Source of the DNA: Thermoflexaceae bacterium
GTDB taxonomy: Bacteria; Chloroflexota; Dehalococcoidia; Tepidiformales; Tepidiformaceae
NCBI GenBank assembly: GCA_015075555.1
Contig: JABTUD010000002.1
Location: 744,001 to 808,000, forward strand
DNA length: 64,000 bases
Reading direction: 5' to 3'
Numbering within the stretch: the stretch's first letter is position 1; each line of letters begins with the position of its first letter. Shown in pieces: positions 32,841 through 41,154 of the stretch. Position numbers and translations under genes: made by a program. A model generated the notes under the pieces. The model was not told the origin of the DNA. It did not search any database and saw only the letters and a program-made list of their open reading frames with translations.

Positions 32841-33782
32841 CTAATGGCCCATTCCGGTGGGAGTGGCGGTCGCTGTCCCGGACATGCCACCGCTCGCCCC
32901 GGCGCCAGTGATGGGCACGATCGGGGCTTTCACCTCAACGACCCCGGCCTTTTCGAACTTGAGCTGGAGGGTGAGCGTGTCGCCCACCTTCAGCTCGGTC
33001 TTCAGGTTCATGAGCATCACGTGGAATCCCCCGGGCTTCAGGTCCACGCTGCTGCTGGCAGGGATGTCGATGCCCATGACCTGCTGCATCTTTGCGGTGC
33101 CACCCTCCATGACCATGGTGTGCAGTTGCACCATACCGGCAATCGACGGGTCGACACTGGCGGAGAGGAGCCTGTCGGCCGGGCCGGCGTTTTTCACGGT
33201 CAGGTAGGCCGCGCTCACGTCGGTGTTGCTGGCGCGGGCGCGCGGGTTCTCGATGGTGATCTTCGATTCGGCCATGGTGTGGCCCGCAGTGGGGCTGGCG
33301 CCGGCCGAAGGCGTCTCCTGGCCCATGGCAGCGCTCTTCTTCTCCTCGGCGACGCCCGCCTTCTTCTGGAGGTGCGTCCAGGCGGCAAAGGAGAAGTCGT
33401 GGGCTGCGTTGTGGGCGTTGGTGGTGGCTTCTTTCGCCTTCGCCTGGTCGGCGCCAGCGAGGGCGGCAGCCATCTGGCCGAGCAAGTCCGCGAGCTTACC
33501 GGCAGGCGCCTTGAGGTCCGAAGGCCATTCGGTGAGCTTCACAATCGACTGCATGCGGAGAGCGGTTGCCTGGGCGTCCCCCGGCGGCGTGCCGGTGGTC
33601 TGAAGCTCGACTTCGATCTCATGGAGACCGGCGTTGTCGAGTGCAGTGATGGCTGTGATGAGGGCAGCATCGCCCCCGCTGCCCTTATCTTGGCCGCAGG
33701 CTGCGAGGCCGAATGCGGCGAAGGAGACGGCGGTGAGAATCGCCAGGGCGGTCGCGCCCCGGCGAAGGAGGTTCAGGTTCAA
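32841..33782 (-). CDS. PCu(A)C-type copper chaperone lipoprotein with extra N-terminal domain
   Basis: A 313-residue lipoprotein (lipobox LAAC near residue 29). The C-terminal domain from about residue 160 is PCu(A)C, with the copper motif HTMVMEGG-x-AKM and GFHVMLM, the H-x(n)-M-x(n)-H-x-M pattern. This domain delivers Cu(I) to the CuA site of cytochrome c oxidase. Residues about 35-145 are an additional helical region with no recognised family, and the C-terminus ends in a Met/His tail (GMSG to TGMGH). The start is TTG at 33782, overlapping the SCO1 stop by four bases (TTGA). Confidence 0.9.
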   Translation of the reverse strand: MNLNLLRRGATALAILTAVSFAAFGLAACGQDKGSGGDAALITAITALDNAGLHEIEVELQTTGTPPGDAQATALRMQSIVKLTEWPSDLKAPAGKLADLLGQMAAALAGADQAKAKEATTNAHNAAHDFSFAAWTHLQKKAGVAEEKKSAAMGQETPSAGASPTAGHTMAESKITIENPRARASNTDVSAAYLTVKNAGPADRLLSASVDPSIAGMVQLHTMVMEGGTAKMQQVMGIDIPASSSVDLKPGGFHVMLMNLKTELKVGDTLTLQLKFEKAGVVEVKAPIVPITGAGASGGMSGTATATPTGMGH

Positions 33783-34522
33783 TTGGGATTCCAGCCTTCC
33801 TTGGCAAGCTTGGCAATGTCGTGCTTCCAGTCATCCTCGGTGACGCCGAGGGGGTAGACCGTGTGCGCGAGATTGTCGGGAGTAAAGGCAATGACGTAGG
33901 CAGCATGGTTAACGGCGTAGTTGCCGCCGCCCAGGTCAGTCTTCGACGCGGGGTTGATTCCCAGCGTCTTCTGGAGGTTGATGATGGTGTCTTCGGGCCC
34001 GGTGAGCCCGATGAAGCTCTTGTCGAAAAGGTCGAGCCACTTGCGCAGCACCTCGGGGGTGTCGCGGGCGGGGTCGGTGGTGACAAACACCACCCTGACC
34101 TTCTTGGTGACGTCGGCCGGGAGTTCCTTTAGCACACCGGCGATATCGGCCATGTGCGTGGGGCAAACGTCCGGGCAGTGGGTATATCCGAGATAGAGCA
34201 GGACCAGGGAGCCATCGGTCTCCTTGATGATGTCGTAAGGATTCCCTGACGTGTCGGTGAGGGTGAAGGCAGGCTTTTCGAAGGGCGGGGTGACTAGCGC
34301 GCCGCGGTAGCCTGTATCGCCCGCTACCATGCCTGTGCCGCCGTCGTCCTTCGTTGGTGTGCCGGTGACGGCGCCGTCATCGCCATCGTCGCCATTGCAG
34401 GCGATGGTAGCCATTGTGGCGAGCGCGATGAGGAGCCATACGAGGGCAAGGCGGGCCAGGTGGGGCGAGCGGCGTGCAATGCTGCCCGTCCGCTTGCTGG
34501 AAGCAGGGTGCGTTGTCTTCAC
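33779..34522 (-). CDS. SCO1/SenC family copper-binding thioredoxin-fold protein
   Basis: A 247-residue membrane-anchored SCO protein involved in assembly of the CuA centre of cytochrome oxidase. The copper ligands are the C-x3-C in THCPDVCPTH (about residue 125) and the His in NYAVNHAAYV (about residue 205). The N-terminus has a hydrophobic helix ending TIACNG, possibly a lipid-attachment Cys, followed by an acidic Gly linker. The start is GTG at 34522. It lies in a four-gene minus-strand unit with PCu(A)C and VKOR downstream. Confidence 0.95.
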   Translation of the reverse strand: MKTTHPASSKRTGSIARRSPHLARLALVWLLIALATMATIACNGDDGDDGAVTGTPTKDDGGTGMVAGDTGYRGALVTPPFEKPAFTLTDTSGNPYDIIKETDGSLVLLYLGYTHCPDVCPTHMADIAGVLKELPADVTKKVRVVFVTTDPARDTPEVLRKWLDLFDKSFIGLTGPEDTIINLQKTLGINPASKTDLGGGNYAVNHAAYVIAFTPDNLAHTVYPLGVTEDDWKHDIAKLAKEGWNPN

Positions 34523-34578
34523 GGGTTCAACTCCATTGTTGGGTGGGAGCCTGCGCCCGGCGAGGACCGGAGAGCGGG

Positions 34579-34998
34579 CTACGCGAGAACGGGGGTCAGC
34601 GCCCGCGGGGGGCGGCGGTCTGGAGCAAGGGTAAGCTCGCGGCTTGGGCGCCAGGTGAGGGTGGCGAGGGCGATGAGCGCTGCCGCCGCACCGAGGAAAG
34701 CAGCTGATTGCGAGAGGACGGCGACTGCGCTCGCGCCGGCGAAGGGGGCGCTGCTGCAGGAAGCCGAATCCCCGTGGCAGTGGGCCTCATGGTCGCCGCC
34801 GGCGCCGTGGTCCTGGGCGGCAGGGCCGGGAAGCCCCAGGTAGAACTCAGTGCCCGGGATCGAGAGCTGGAGGGTCCAGTGCCCGAGGAAAGCAAGTGAA
34901 GGCAGGAGCGCGACAAGGAGCACCCATTCGACCAGGGGAGGAACAGTCCGCCTGTCGCAAGGGGCGCCACCCGCTCCGCGCCGGGATCGATTCGTCAC
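34579..34998 (-). CDS. membrane protein with His/Cys-rich loop (copper operon)
   Basis: A 139-residue protein with hydrophobic helices at about 22-45 and 88-112, separated by a loop with DHGAGGDHEAHCHGDSASC, rich in His and Cys and so likely to bind copper or another soft metal. GTG at 34998 is the likely start. It is 56 bases upstream of the SCO1 gene on the same strand, which supports a role in copper handling. No named family was recognised. Confidence 0.6.
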   Translation of the reverse strand: MTNRSRRGAGGAPCDRRTVPPLVEWVLLVALLPSLAFLGHWTLQLSIPGTEFYLGLPGPAAQDHGAGGDHEAHCHGDSASCSSAPFAGASAVAVLSQSAAFLGAAAALIALATLTWRPSRELTLAPDRRPPRALTPVLA

Positions 34999-35167
34999 GA
35001 TTCCAGCTTACCTTCCCGGCGCGGTCAGGCACAGGACTTTGGGCCGTGACGGGCAAGGCCGTTTGGCCGTTTGGATTGCGCATTCGGAGGATGCGGTCCG
35101 GAGATGCACATGCGGGGACAGGCGATGCCTGTGCTACTATCTGCGCAGTTCCCTCCTGGAGGCAGCC

Positions 35168-35740
35168 GTGGGCGTTCTCATCGCCGTGATCGTGATCGTC
35201 GTGATCCTGGTGATCCTGGTGGCGTGGGTCATTGGCATGTACAACGGGCTGGCGAGGGCCCGGCTGCGCTGCAAAGAGGCGTGGTCTGGCATTGATGTGC
35301 AGCTGAAGCGGCGCTCCAGCCTCATCCCCAACCTGGTGGAGACGGTGAAGGGGTATGCGGCGCACGAGAAGGAAGTGCTGGAGAATGTCACCCGCGCCCG
35401 GGCCGCGCTCGACAACGCCAAGGGGCCGCACGATGCCGCGCAGGCCGACAACATGCTCCAGGGCGCGCTGCGTTCGCTGTTCGCGGTAGCGGAGGCGTAC
35501 CCGGACCTGAAGGCGAATCAGAATTTCCTTGAACTGCAGCGGGAGCTGACGGATACGGAAGACAAGATCGCCTATGCGCGGCAGTTCTATAACACGAACG
35601 TCGGTGGCTACAACGAGCGCATTGTGACGATCCCGAGCTCGATCATCGCGGGGATGTTCAACTTCACGCCCGAGGAGTTCTACGAAGCCGAGGAAGAGGC
35701 TCGCCAGGACGTGAAGGTCTCGTTCACCCCGGCCAGCTGA
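35168..35740 (+). CDS. LemA family protein
   Basis: A 190-residue LemA protein: one N-terminal TM helix (VIVIVVILVILVAWVIG) followed by a long three-helix bundle with the conserved YNGLARARLRCKEAWSGIDVQLKRR and the YNERIVTIPSSIIAGMFNFTPEEFYE block. GTG at 35168 has GGAGG five bases upstream. LemA proteins often pair with HtpX-like membrane proteases, and here the M48 protease gene starts ten bases later. The function of LemA is not well established. Confidence 0.95.
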   Translation: MGVLIAVIVIVVILVILVAWVIGMYNGLARARLRCKEAWSGIDVQLKRRSSLIPNLVETVKGYAAHEKEVLENVTRARAALDNAKGPHDAAQADNMLQGALRSLFAVAEAYPDLKANQNFLELQRELTDTEDKIAYARQFYNTNVGGYNERIVTIPSSIIAGMFNFTPEEFYEAEEEARQDVKVSFTPAS

Positions 35741-35749
35741 CGCGCCCGC

Positions 35750-36679
35750 GTGGCAAGTCAACCGTCCGCAGGCAGGGTCCTCGTCTACGACCGCATCGGC
35801 GCCAACAAGCGCGAGACGTGGTTGCTGATGGTAGGGTTCGTGCTGCTAATAGGCGGGCTGGTAGCAGCCATCGCCTATTCGATGCAGCTGCCGGTGGGTG
35901 TGACTGGCGCCGCCGGGATTGCCCTCATCACCTATGCGCTCGTGAGCTACTGGCTTTCCACGAGCATCGTGCTCTCGATTTCGGGGGCCCACGAGGTGAC
36001 GAAGGAGGAGGAGTGGGAATTCGTCCGGAGGGTGGAGAACCTCTGCATTGGGGCGGGCCTGCCAATGCCGAAGACATGGGTGCTGGAGGACTCGGCGCCC
36101 AACGCCTTCGCCACCGGGCGCGACCCCGCGCATGCCCATGTGGTGGTTACGCGGGGGCTGCTCGACAAGCTGGAACCGAGCGAGCTGGAAGGGGTGCTGG
36201 CGCACGAGCTTTCGCACATCGGCAACTACGACATCCGAGTGATGACAGTGGTGACAGTGCTGGTCGGCGTAGTGGCGCTGGTCAGCGACGTCTTCCTGCG
36301 CTGGACATGGTTCGGGGCCGGGAGCAGGAGGAGCAGCAAGGACAAGGGGGGTGGGGCGGCGGCGCTCATCATGCTTGTCATCGCGATCCTGGGCGCCATC
36401 CTGGCGCCGCTCATCGCCCAGATGATCCGTTTCGCGGTCAGCCGGCGGCGGGAGTACCTTGCCGACGCGAGCGGGGCGCTGCTGTGCCGCAATCCGGAGG
36501 CGCTCGCGAGCGCGCTCGAAAAGATCGCAGGCGACCATGAGCCGCTGGAAGCAGCGAACAAGGCGACCGCTCACCTTTACATCTCTAACCCATTGAAAGA
36601 ACACCAGAGCTTCCTGAACAATCTCTTCAACACCCATCCGCCCATCGAAGAGCGCATCCGCCTGTTGCGGAGCATGTAG
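35750..36679 (+). CDS. htpX: HtpX-like M48 zinc metalloprotease
   Basis: A 309-residue membrane protease for quality control of membrane proteins. Two helices occur near the N-terminus (about 27-70), the zinc-binding HExxH is in GVLAHELSHIGNYD near residue 147, further helices at about 165-185 and 205-225, and the third zinc ligand Glu lies in RREYLADASGALL. The C-terminus has HPPIEERIRLLRSM, usual for the family. GTG at 35750 is used. It is adjacent to lemA, a recurrent pairing. Confidence 0.95.
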   Translation: MASQPSAGRVLVYDRIGANKRETWLLMVGFVLLIGGLVAAIAYSMQLPVGVTGAAGIALITYALVSYWLSTSIVLSISGAHEVTKEEEWEFVRRVENLCIGAGLPMPKTWVLEDSAPNAFATGRDPAHAHVVVTRGLLDKLEPSELEGVLAHELSHIGNYDIRVMTVVTVLVGVVALVSDVFLRWTWFGAGSRRSSKDKGGGAAALIMLVIAILGAILAPLIAQMIRFAVSRRREYLADASGALLCRNPEALASALEKIAGDHEPLEAANKATAHLYISNPLKEHQSFLNNLFNTHPPIEERIRLLRSM

Positions 36680-36708
36680 GAATCGGCAAGTACCGGGAGG
36701 AAGAGCAG

Positions 36709-37182
36709 ATGTCAGCCAGGTCCGATGCCATCGCCCGGCTTGATGCGGGGCAGGTCCACTTTCGCGCACTGATGGCCGGTCTGCCGGCCGAGGCGTACGG
36801 GGAGCAATGGCTTGGCACGTGGAACCTCAGCCAGCTCCTGGCGCACATGGCCGGCTGGTTTCGAGAGATGGCCGCCGCCATGGACCGCGTTGGGCGGGGC
36901 GAGCGCCCGGCGCCCGAAGGGGTCGACTACACCGACCCGGAACCATGGAACGCGAGGTTCGCCGCGCAGGCGAAGGAGGGCATCGAGGCTCTCGCGGACT
37001 GGGACGGGGCCTACGCGGAGTATCGCGCGGCCGCGCTTCGGCTGCCGGAGGAGATGTACGGCATTGATCCCGAAAAGGGCCGCCCGCGGATCGGGGACAG
37101 GCTCCTCGCGGGCGCGGGCATTGGCCACTTCGAGGAGCATCATGGAGAGCTTGCAGCATGGGTGGCGGCGCGCCGCCCATGA
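36709..37182 (+). CDS. DinB/DfsB-like protein
   Basis: A 157-residue four-helix protein of the DinB/ClbS-like superfamily with TWNLSQLLAHMAGWFREM (about residue 42) and IGHFEEHHGELAAW near the end, which carries the probable metal-binding histidines. A GGGAGGAAG box precedes ATG 36709. Its stop overlaps the RidA start (ATGA). The substrate is unknown. It is distant in sequence from the other DinB-like protein at 21936. Confidence 0.8.
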   Translation: MSARSDAIARLDAGQVHFRALMAGLPAEAYGEQWLGTWNLSQLLAHMAGWFREMAAAMDRVGRGERPAPEGVDYTDPEPWNARFAAQAKEGIEALADWDGAYAEYRAAALRLPEEMYGIDPEKGRPRIGDRLLAGAGIGHFEEHHGELAAWVAARRP

Positions 37183-37649
37183 GCGCAGAAGCTCGCCTGC
37201 GCGCGCTGGGGCTCACACTGCCGCCGCCGGCAAGGCCGGCAGGCAACTACGTTGAGGCGGCGCTTTCGGGGAACCTGCTGTTTCTTGCGGGGCATGGCCC
37301 TCGACGCGCCGATGGCTCGCTGGTCACCGGGCATGTCGGCCGGGACCTGACGGTTGCCGAAGGATATGAGGCGGCACGGCTTGCTGCGCTGGGGACCCTT
37401 TCGACCATGAAGGCCGAGCTCGGTGACCTGGGCAGGGTCAGGCGCATCGTCAAGGTGCTGGGAATGGTGCAGTGCACCCCTGACTTTGAGCAGCACCCGG
37501 CGGTCATCAATGGTGCTTCGGACCTGTTTATCGAGGTCTTTGGCGAAGCTGGCCGCCACGCTCGTTCGGCGGTTGGTATGGCCTCGCTGCCGTTTGGCAT
37601 TGCGGTGGAAATAGAGCTGGTGGCGGAAGTCACCCCCGGACTGGCGTAG
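37179..37649 (+). CDS. RidA-family protein
   Basis: A 156-residue RidA/YjgF-like protein with conserved LFLAGHGPRRADG, GYEAARLAALGTLSTMKAELGDLGRVRRIVKV and HARSAVGMASLPFGIAVEIELVA. RidA enzymes hydrolyse reactive imines such as 2-aminoacrylate. The usual catalytic Arg is represented by the Arg of the GRHARSAVG block. ATG at 37179, overlapping the previous TGA, is preferred over the ATG at 37158. Confidence 0.9.
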   Translation: MSAEARLRALGLTLPPPARPAGNYVEAALSGNLLFLAGHGPRRADGSLVTGHVGRDLTVAEGYEAARLAALGTLSTMKAELGDLGRVRRIVKVLGMVQCTPDFEQHPAVINGASDLFIEVFGEAGRHARSAVGMASLPFGIAVEIELVAEVTPGLA

Positions 37650-37702
37650 CGACGGGGCGGCGCGGGCGGGCTCCGGTGGGTCTACACTGACCATAATGGC
37701 TG

Positions 37703-38368
37703 GTGAACGTGAGCACTGAGATCCCGCTCTTCCCGCTTCGCACGGTGCTCTTCCCGGGGATGGCGCTGCCGCTGCAGATCTTCGAGCAGCGTTACAAGAC
37801 GATGACGCGCGAGCTTCTTGGGTCGGGCGGGGTCTTCGGGGTGGTGCTCATCAAGGAAGGCTCCGAGACTGGTGCGGCGGCAGTTCCGCATCCATTTGGA
37901 ACGACGGCGGTTATCGAGGGCTGGCGCGAAGCCGAAAGGGGGCGCTTCCTGCTTTCCACGCGCGGGGTGCGGCGCTTCCGGCTGACCCGGCTCCTCCCGC
38001 CGGACCCGTACCCGCGGGGCGAGATCGAGTACGTGGAGGACGAAGCGGAACTGGGCGGCGCCCACGCTGGCCCTGCCGTGGAGACGGTGCGAGCGACCTT
38101 CCCGGCCTATTTCCGGCTGGCGCTGGCTCTTTCCGACCAGTGGGCCCGCGGGCTGGACCTGCCAAGGGACGCCCACGCACTGGTGAACCTGGTTGCGCCC
38201 CTGCTGAAGGTGGACGAGGAGGTGAAGCAGCGCCTGCTGGAGGTCGAGCCCGCGGCCGACCGGGTGGCGCTCCTGGCCGAAGTGCTGGATGAACTGCTGG
38301 AGCGCACGCAGGAAGAGGTGATTGACTACCGGCGTCGCAAGTTCGAAGGGTTTGGCGCCAGGAACTGA
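37703..38368 (+). CDS. Lon N-terminal (substrate-binding) domain protein
   Basis: A 221-residue protein consisting of the Lon substrate-binding (LAN) domain alone, without ATPase or protease parts. Diagnostic segments are IPLFPLRTVLFPGMALPLQIFEQRY at the N-terminus and the FGVVLIKEG strand; the C-terminal helices include KVDEEVKQRLLEVE. The start is GTG at 37703 or GTG at 37709. Stand-alone LAN proteins are common in bacteria and may bind unfolded proteins; the precise role is not known. Confidence 0.92.
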   Translation: MNVSTEIPLFPLRTVLFPGMALPLQIFEQRYKTMTRELLGSGGVFGVVLIKEGSETGAAAVPHPFGTTAVIEGWREAERGRFLLSTRGVRRFRLTRLLPPDPYPRGEIEYVEDEAELGGAHAGPAVETVRATFPAYFRLALALSDQWARGLDLPRDAHALVNLVAPLLKVDEEVKQRLLEVEPAADRVALLAEVLDELLERTQEEVIDYRRRKFEGFGARN

Positions 38369-38379
38369 GGCGCGGTCCC

Positions 38380-39606
38380 CTATCGGAGGGCGAGCATCCG
38401 TTCGAGGGCAACGAGGGCCCACTTCCGGGTCTCGGAATCGACGCGAACCTCGTTGACCACGCGCCCGGCCACCAGCTCCTCAAGCGTCCAGGCAAGGTAG
38501 GCCGGGTGAATCCGGTACATGGTGCTGCAGGGGCAGACAACGGGGTCGAGGCAGAACACGCGCTTGCCTGGGTTGGCCCTGGCGAGGCGGTTGACCAGGT
38601 TGATCTCGGTGCCGACGGCCCAGGTGGAGCCGGGCCCGGACTCGCTCACCACCTTGATGATGCGCTCGGTCGAGCCGGAGTCATCGGCGGCCTGGACCAC
38701 CTCCCAGCGGCACTCTGGATGGACGATGACGCGCAGCCCGGGGATCTCGGCGCGGGCCTTTTCGACTTGAGCCACGGTGAAGCGCTGGTGGGTGGAGCAG
38801 TGCCCCTGCCAGAGGATGACCCTGGCACGACGGATGTCATCGGGGGTAAGGCCGCCCATGGGCCGGCGCCAGTTCCAGAGGACCATCTCATCGAGGGGGA
38901 TGCCCATCTGCCAGCCCGTGTTTCGTCCCAGGTGCTGGTCGGGGAAGAAGAGGATCTTCTCACCCCGCGCGAAGGCATACTCGAAGGTCTTCGGCGCGTT
39001 GCTGGAGGTGCACACGAGGCCATCGCGTTCTCCCACGAACGCCTTCAGGCTGGCGGCGCTGTTCATGTAGGTAAGTGGTACGACCTTTGCCGAGCCCGCG
39101 AGGACATCCTGGATCGTATCCCAGGCCTCGTAGACATCCTCGGGATCGGCCATATCGGCCATGGAGCACCCGGCGGCCATGTTGGGGAGGATGACGCGGA
39201 CATCGGGCCGTGTGAGGATGTCGGCCGACTCGGCCATGAAGTGGACGCCGCAGAAGAGCACGAATTCGGCATCCTTCGCGTTCGCCGCGTGCTGAGCGAG
39301 CTTGAAGCTGTCACCCGTGAAGTCGGCGTACTGGATCACCTCATCGCGCTGGTAGTGGTGGCCAAGGACGACGAGCCTGGCGCCGAGAGCGGCGCGGGCG
39401 GCGCGGATGCGCCGGTCGAGCTCGTCACCGGAGAGGGCGAGGTACTGGCGGGGGATGTCCTGCTGCCAGGCGACGAAGGCGCGCTCCTCGGCAAGGGGGA
39501 CGGGCGCAAGGCTATCGGAGGGGCAGGTCTCGGGGTCCGAATAGAGGGCAAGGGCCTCTGCGGTGGCGGCAGGATCGAGGGCGGTGGTGGCAACAGGCGG
39601 CGTCAT
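38380..39606 (-). CDS. nadA: quinolinate synthase NadA
   Basis: A 408-residue [4Fe-4S] enzyme that condenses iminoaspartate with dihydroxyacetone phosphate to quinolinate in NAD synthesis. Conserved elements are LGHHYQRDEVIQYAD, the first cluster Cys in LFCGVHFMAESADIL, VIVHPECRWEVV with the second, and VVCPCSTMYRIHP near the end with the third, the layout of the long NadA type. The ATG at 39606 is preceded by GAGGAGGGA. nadB and nadC are not in the window. The gene is controlled from an upstream region holding two palindromic operator-like sites. Confidence 0.97.
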   Translation of the reverse strand: MTPPVATTALDPAATAEALALYSDPETCPSDSLAPVPLAEERAFVAWQQDIPRQYLALSGDELDRRIRAARAALGARLVVLGHHYQRDEVIQYADFTGDSFKLAQHAANAKDAEFVLFCGVHFMAESADILTRPDVRVILPNMAAGCSMADMADPEDVYEAWDTIQDVLAGSAKVVPLTYMNSAASLKAFVGERDGLVCTSSNAPKTFEYAFARGEKILFFPDQHLGRNTGWQMGIPLDEMVLWNWRRPMGGLTPDDIRRARVILWQGHCSTHQRFTVAQVEKARAEIPGLRVIVHPECRWEVVQAADDSGSTERIIKVVSESGPGSTWAVGTEINLVNRLARANPGKRVFCLDPVVCPCSTMYRIHPAYLAWTLEELVAGRVVNEVRVDSETRKWALVALERMLALR

Positions 39607-39625
39607 CGAGGTCCCTCCTCTGGAG

Positions 39626-39650
39626 ACTTAGTGTACTTGGTACACTAAGT
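39626..39650. promoter_or_regulatory. perfect 25-bp palindromic operator upstream of nadA (site 1)
   Basis: ACTTAGTGTAC and GTACACTAAGT form an exact 11-bp inverted repeat around a TTG centre, 20 bases upstream of the nadA start. It is the longest perfect palindrome noticed in the window outside hairpins. Its position suits repression of nadA by a NAD-responsive regulator, for example NrtR-like, but the regulator was not identified. Confidence 0.7.
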
Positions 39651-39679
39651 CTGGCAGATTCAGAATGCCACGACGGCGG

Positions 39680-39704
39680 ACTTCGTGTCAACCTTACACT
39701 AAGG
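39680..39704. promoter_or_regulatory. second copy of the palindromic operator (site 2)
   Basis: ACTTCGTGTCA, ACC, TTACACTAAGG has the same length and layout as site 1 and matches it at 17 of 25 positions, keeping ACTT-GTGT and ACACTAAG. The two centres are 54 bases apart, about five helical turns, as expected for two dimers bound on the same DNA face between divergent genes. Confidence 0.6.
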
Positions 39705-39811
39705 CAGTGCAGGTCCGTTGCCAGCCTCGTGCAGCGGGATTACAGTCATTCGGCCCGGTGGATCGTCAAGAGCGTGCCGCTCTGCCGCCGGGTCAGGAGG
39801 AGGCCCGCGTA

Positions 39812-40588
39812 ATGACCGCCGAACCGGCAACCCGTCCCACCATCCGCACAATGCCCGGCCGCCTTGGACCAGGGCGGATGGGCGCCTCGATGCCCGTTGA
39901 CGCCCCGTACTACCAGACGGCGCCCTTCTACTTCCGCGACGCCCAGGCGATGACGATCGCCTACGAGACAGACGCGGAAGCGGCGGCGGCGTTGCTTCCC
40001 GAGGGGCTCGACCTGCCCCTGCCGGCGATGGCGCGGCTGATGTTTGTGCGCTACCCGTTTTCGACGTTCGGCCCCTACAACGAGGCGATCCTGGGGGTCG
40101 AGTGCCTCTGGCAGGGCGAACCGCGCTTCTACATCGCCCACATTGCCGTAACCGAGGTTCCGCCGCTGGTCGCGGGACGCGAGGTGTGGGGCTATCCGAA
40201 GAAGATGGCCCACATTGAGATCGCACGGGAAGCGGAATTCCTGACCGGCACGCTCGAACGGCCACTGGGCGTCCGGCTGATCACTGCGGCCGTGCGCCTG
40301 GAGCGGCCGCTCCCGGTTGGGGTTGCTGCCGGGGGCGGGGGAAGCCTTTCGCTGCGTGTCATCCCTTCGGCCGAGCAAGGCGCTCTACCTTCGCTGGCCG
40401 AACTGATAGAGGTCACCAACATGGAGACGGCGACGCACGAAGCATGGGCCGGGACGGGGACGATGAGCTTCGATACTGCCTCGGCCCTGGACCCATGGCA
40501 CTGCCTCCCGGCGAGGCGAGTGGTGGGGGCAGGCTACTCGCGGTACGACTTTACGTTGCCGAACGGGCGGGTGCTGAAACGCTACTGA
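39812..40588 (+). CDS. acetoacetate decarboxylase family protein
   Basis: A 258-residue protein of the ADC superfamily. The Schiff-base Lys region is EVWGYPKKMAHIEI near residue 130, and the fold-typical APFYFRDAQAMTIAYETD and ALLPEGLDLPLPAMARLMFVRYPFS blocks precede it. True ADC decarboxylates acetoacetate, but many relatives are hydratases or aldolase-dehydratases on other oxo acids, so the substrate is open. ATG at 39812 has AGGAGGAGG eight bases upstream. It is divergent from nadA across the operator region. Confidence 0.88.
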   Translation: MTAEPATRPTIRTMPGRLGPGRMGASMPVDAPYYQTAPFYFRDAQAMTIAYETDAEAAAALLPEGLDLPLPAMARLMFVRYPFSTFGPYNEAILGVECLWQGEPRFYIAHIAVTEVPPLVAGREVWGYPKKMAHIEIAREAEFLTGTLERPLGVRLITAAVRLERPLPVGVAAGGGGSLSLRVIPSAEQGALPSLAELIEVTNMETATHEAWAGTGTMSFDTASALDPWHCLPARRVVGAGYSRYDFTLPNGRVLKRY

Positions 40589-40591
40589 CGG

Positions 40592-40927
40592 CTACCTGCG
40601 CTTCGCCCTGGGGCGGACGACACCCCTCGTCATCATGACGCGGACCACTATGCGTGAGAGCCCGAGTCCCAGCATGATGGCGGGCAGGCCGGCAAGGACG
40701 AGCGAGATGCTTCCATTGCCAGCGTCGTTTGCTGCAGCGGCGAGCAGGCCGACGTAAACGCCGATGAAGAGCGCGAGCGAAAAGGCGAAATAGACTGGGA
40801 AGGTGCGCCACCGCCATTCGGCGAATGGCTTGAGCGGCGGGCTGGCCTGCGCCGGTGAAGATGCCTGGACGGGGCCGGGAGAGGTGGCGCCGCGATCGCG
40901 GCGTGGGCGCTTGCGTGTGCTGGTCAT
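40592..40927 (-). CDS. small two-helix membrane protein
   Basis: A 111-residue protein with a basic N-terminus, a Pro/Ala linker, and two hydrophobic helices at about 43-63 and 73-93 followed by an Arg-rich tail. The ATG at 40927 overlaps the TGA of the upstream zinc-finger gene. No family recognised. Its coupling to two zinc-finger genes suggests it anchors or exports their products, but this is inference. Confidence 0.65.
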   Translation of the reverse strand: MTSTRKRPRRDRGATSPGPVQASSPAQASPPLKPFAEWRWRTFPVYFAFSLALFIGVYVGLLAAAANDAGNGSISLVLAGLPAIMLGLGLSRIVVRVMMTRGVVRPRAKRR

Positions 40928-41154
40928 GCGGGAATCCCGTTCTCGAGCCTGAATGCCATATCGCAGCGGAGGCAGAGCGGCACGACATCTCTGCCAAGGG
41001 TCTCGCGAAAGCCAATCTCGTGCACGCCGCAGCGCAGGCCCGCCTCCCTTACGCGCTCGTCGGGGAAGTGGAACCACTGGCGGCAGGCGGCGCACATCAA
41101 CATGCTCCGCTCGCCAGCAGGCTCCCGGCACTCGCAGCAGACGAGCCCGCTCAT
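40924..41154 (-). CDS. RING/PHD-like zinc-finger protein
   Basis: A 76-residue protein built entirely around a metal-binding pattern: C6-x2-C9, C21-x2-C24, H29, C42-x2-H45 and C61-x2-C64. The order of pairs (first, second, third, fourth, with a His after the second) is the cross-brace layout of prokaryotic RING/PHD fingers. The neighbouring gene has the same spacing. ATG at 41154 overlaps the preceding stop by four bases. Binding partner unknown. Confidence 0.7.
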   Translation of the reverse strand: MSGLVCCECREPAGERSMLMCAACRQWFHFPDERVREAGLRCGVHEIGFRETLGRDVVPLCLRCDMAFRLENGIPA

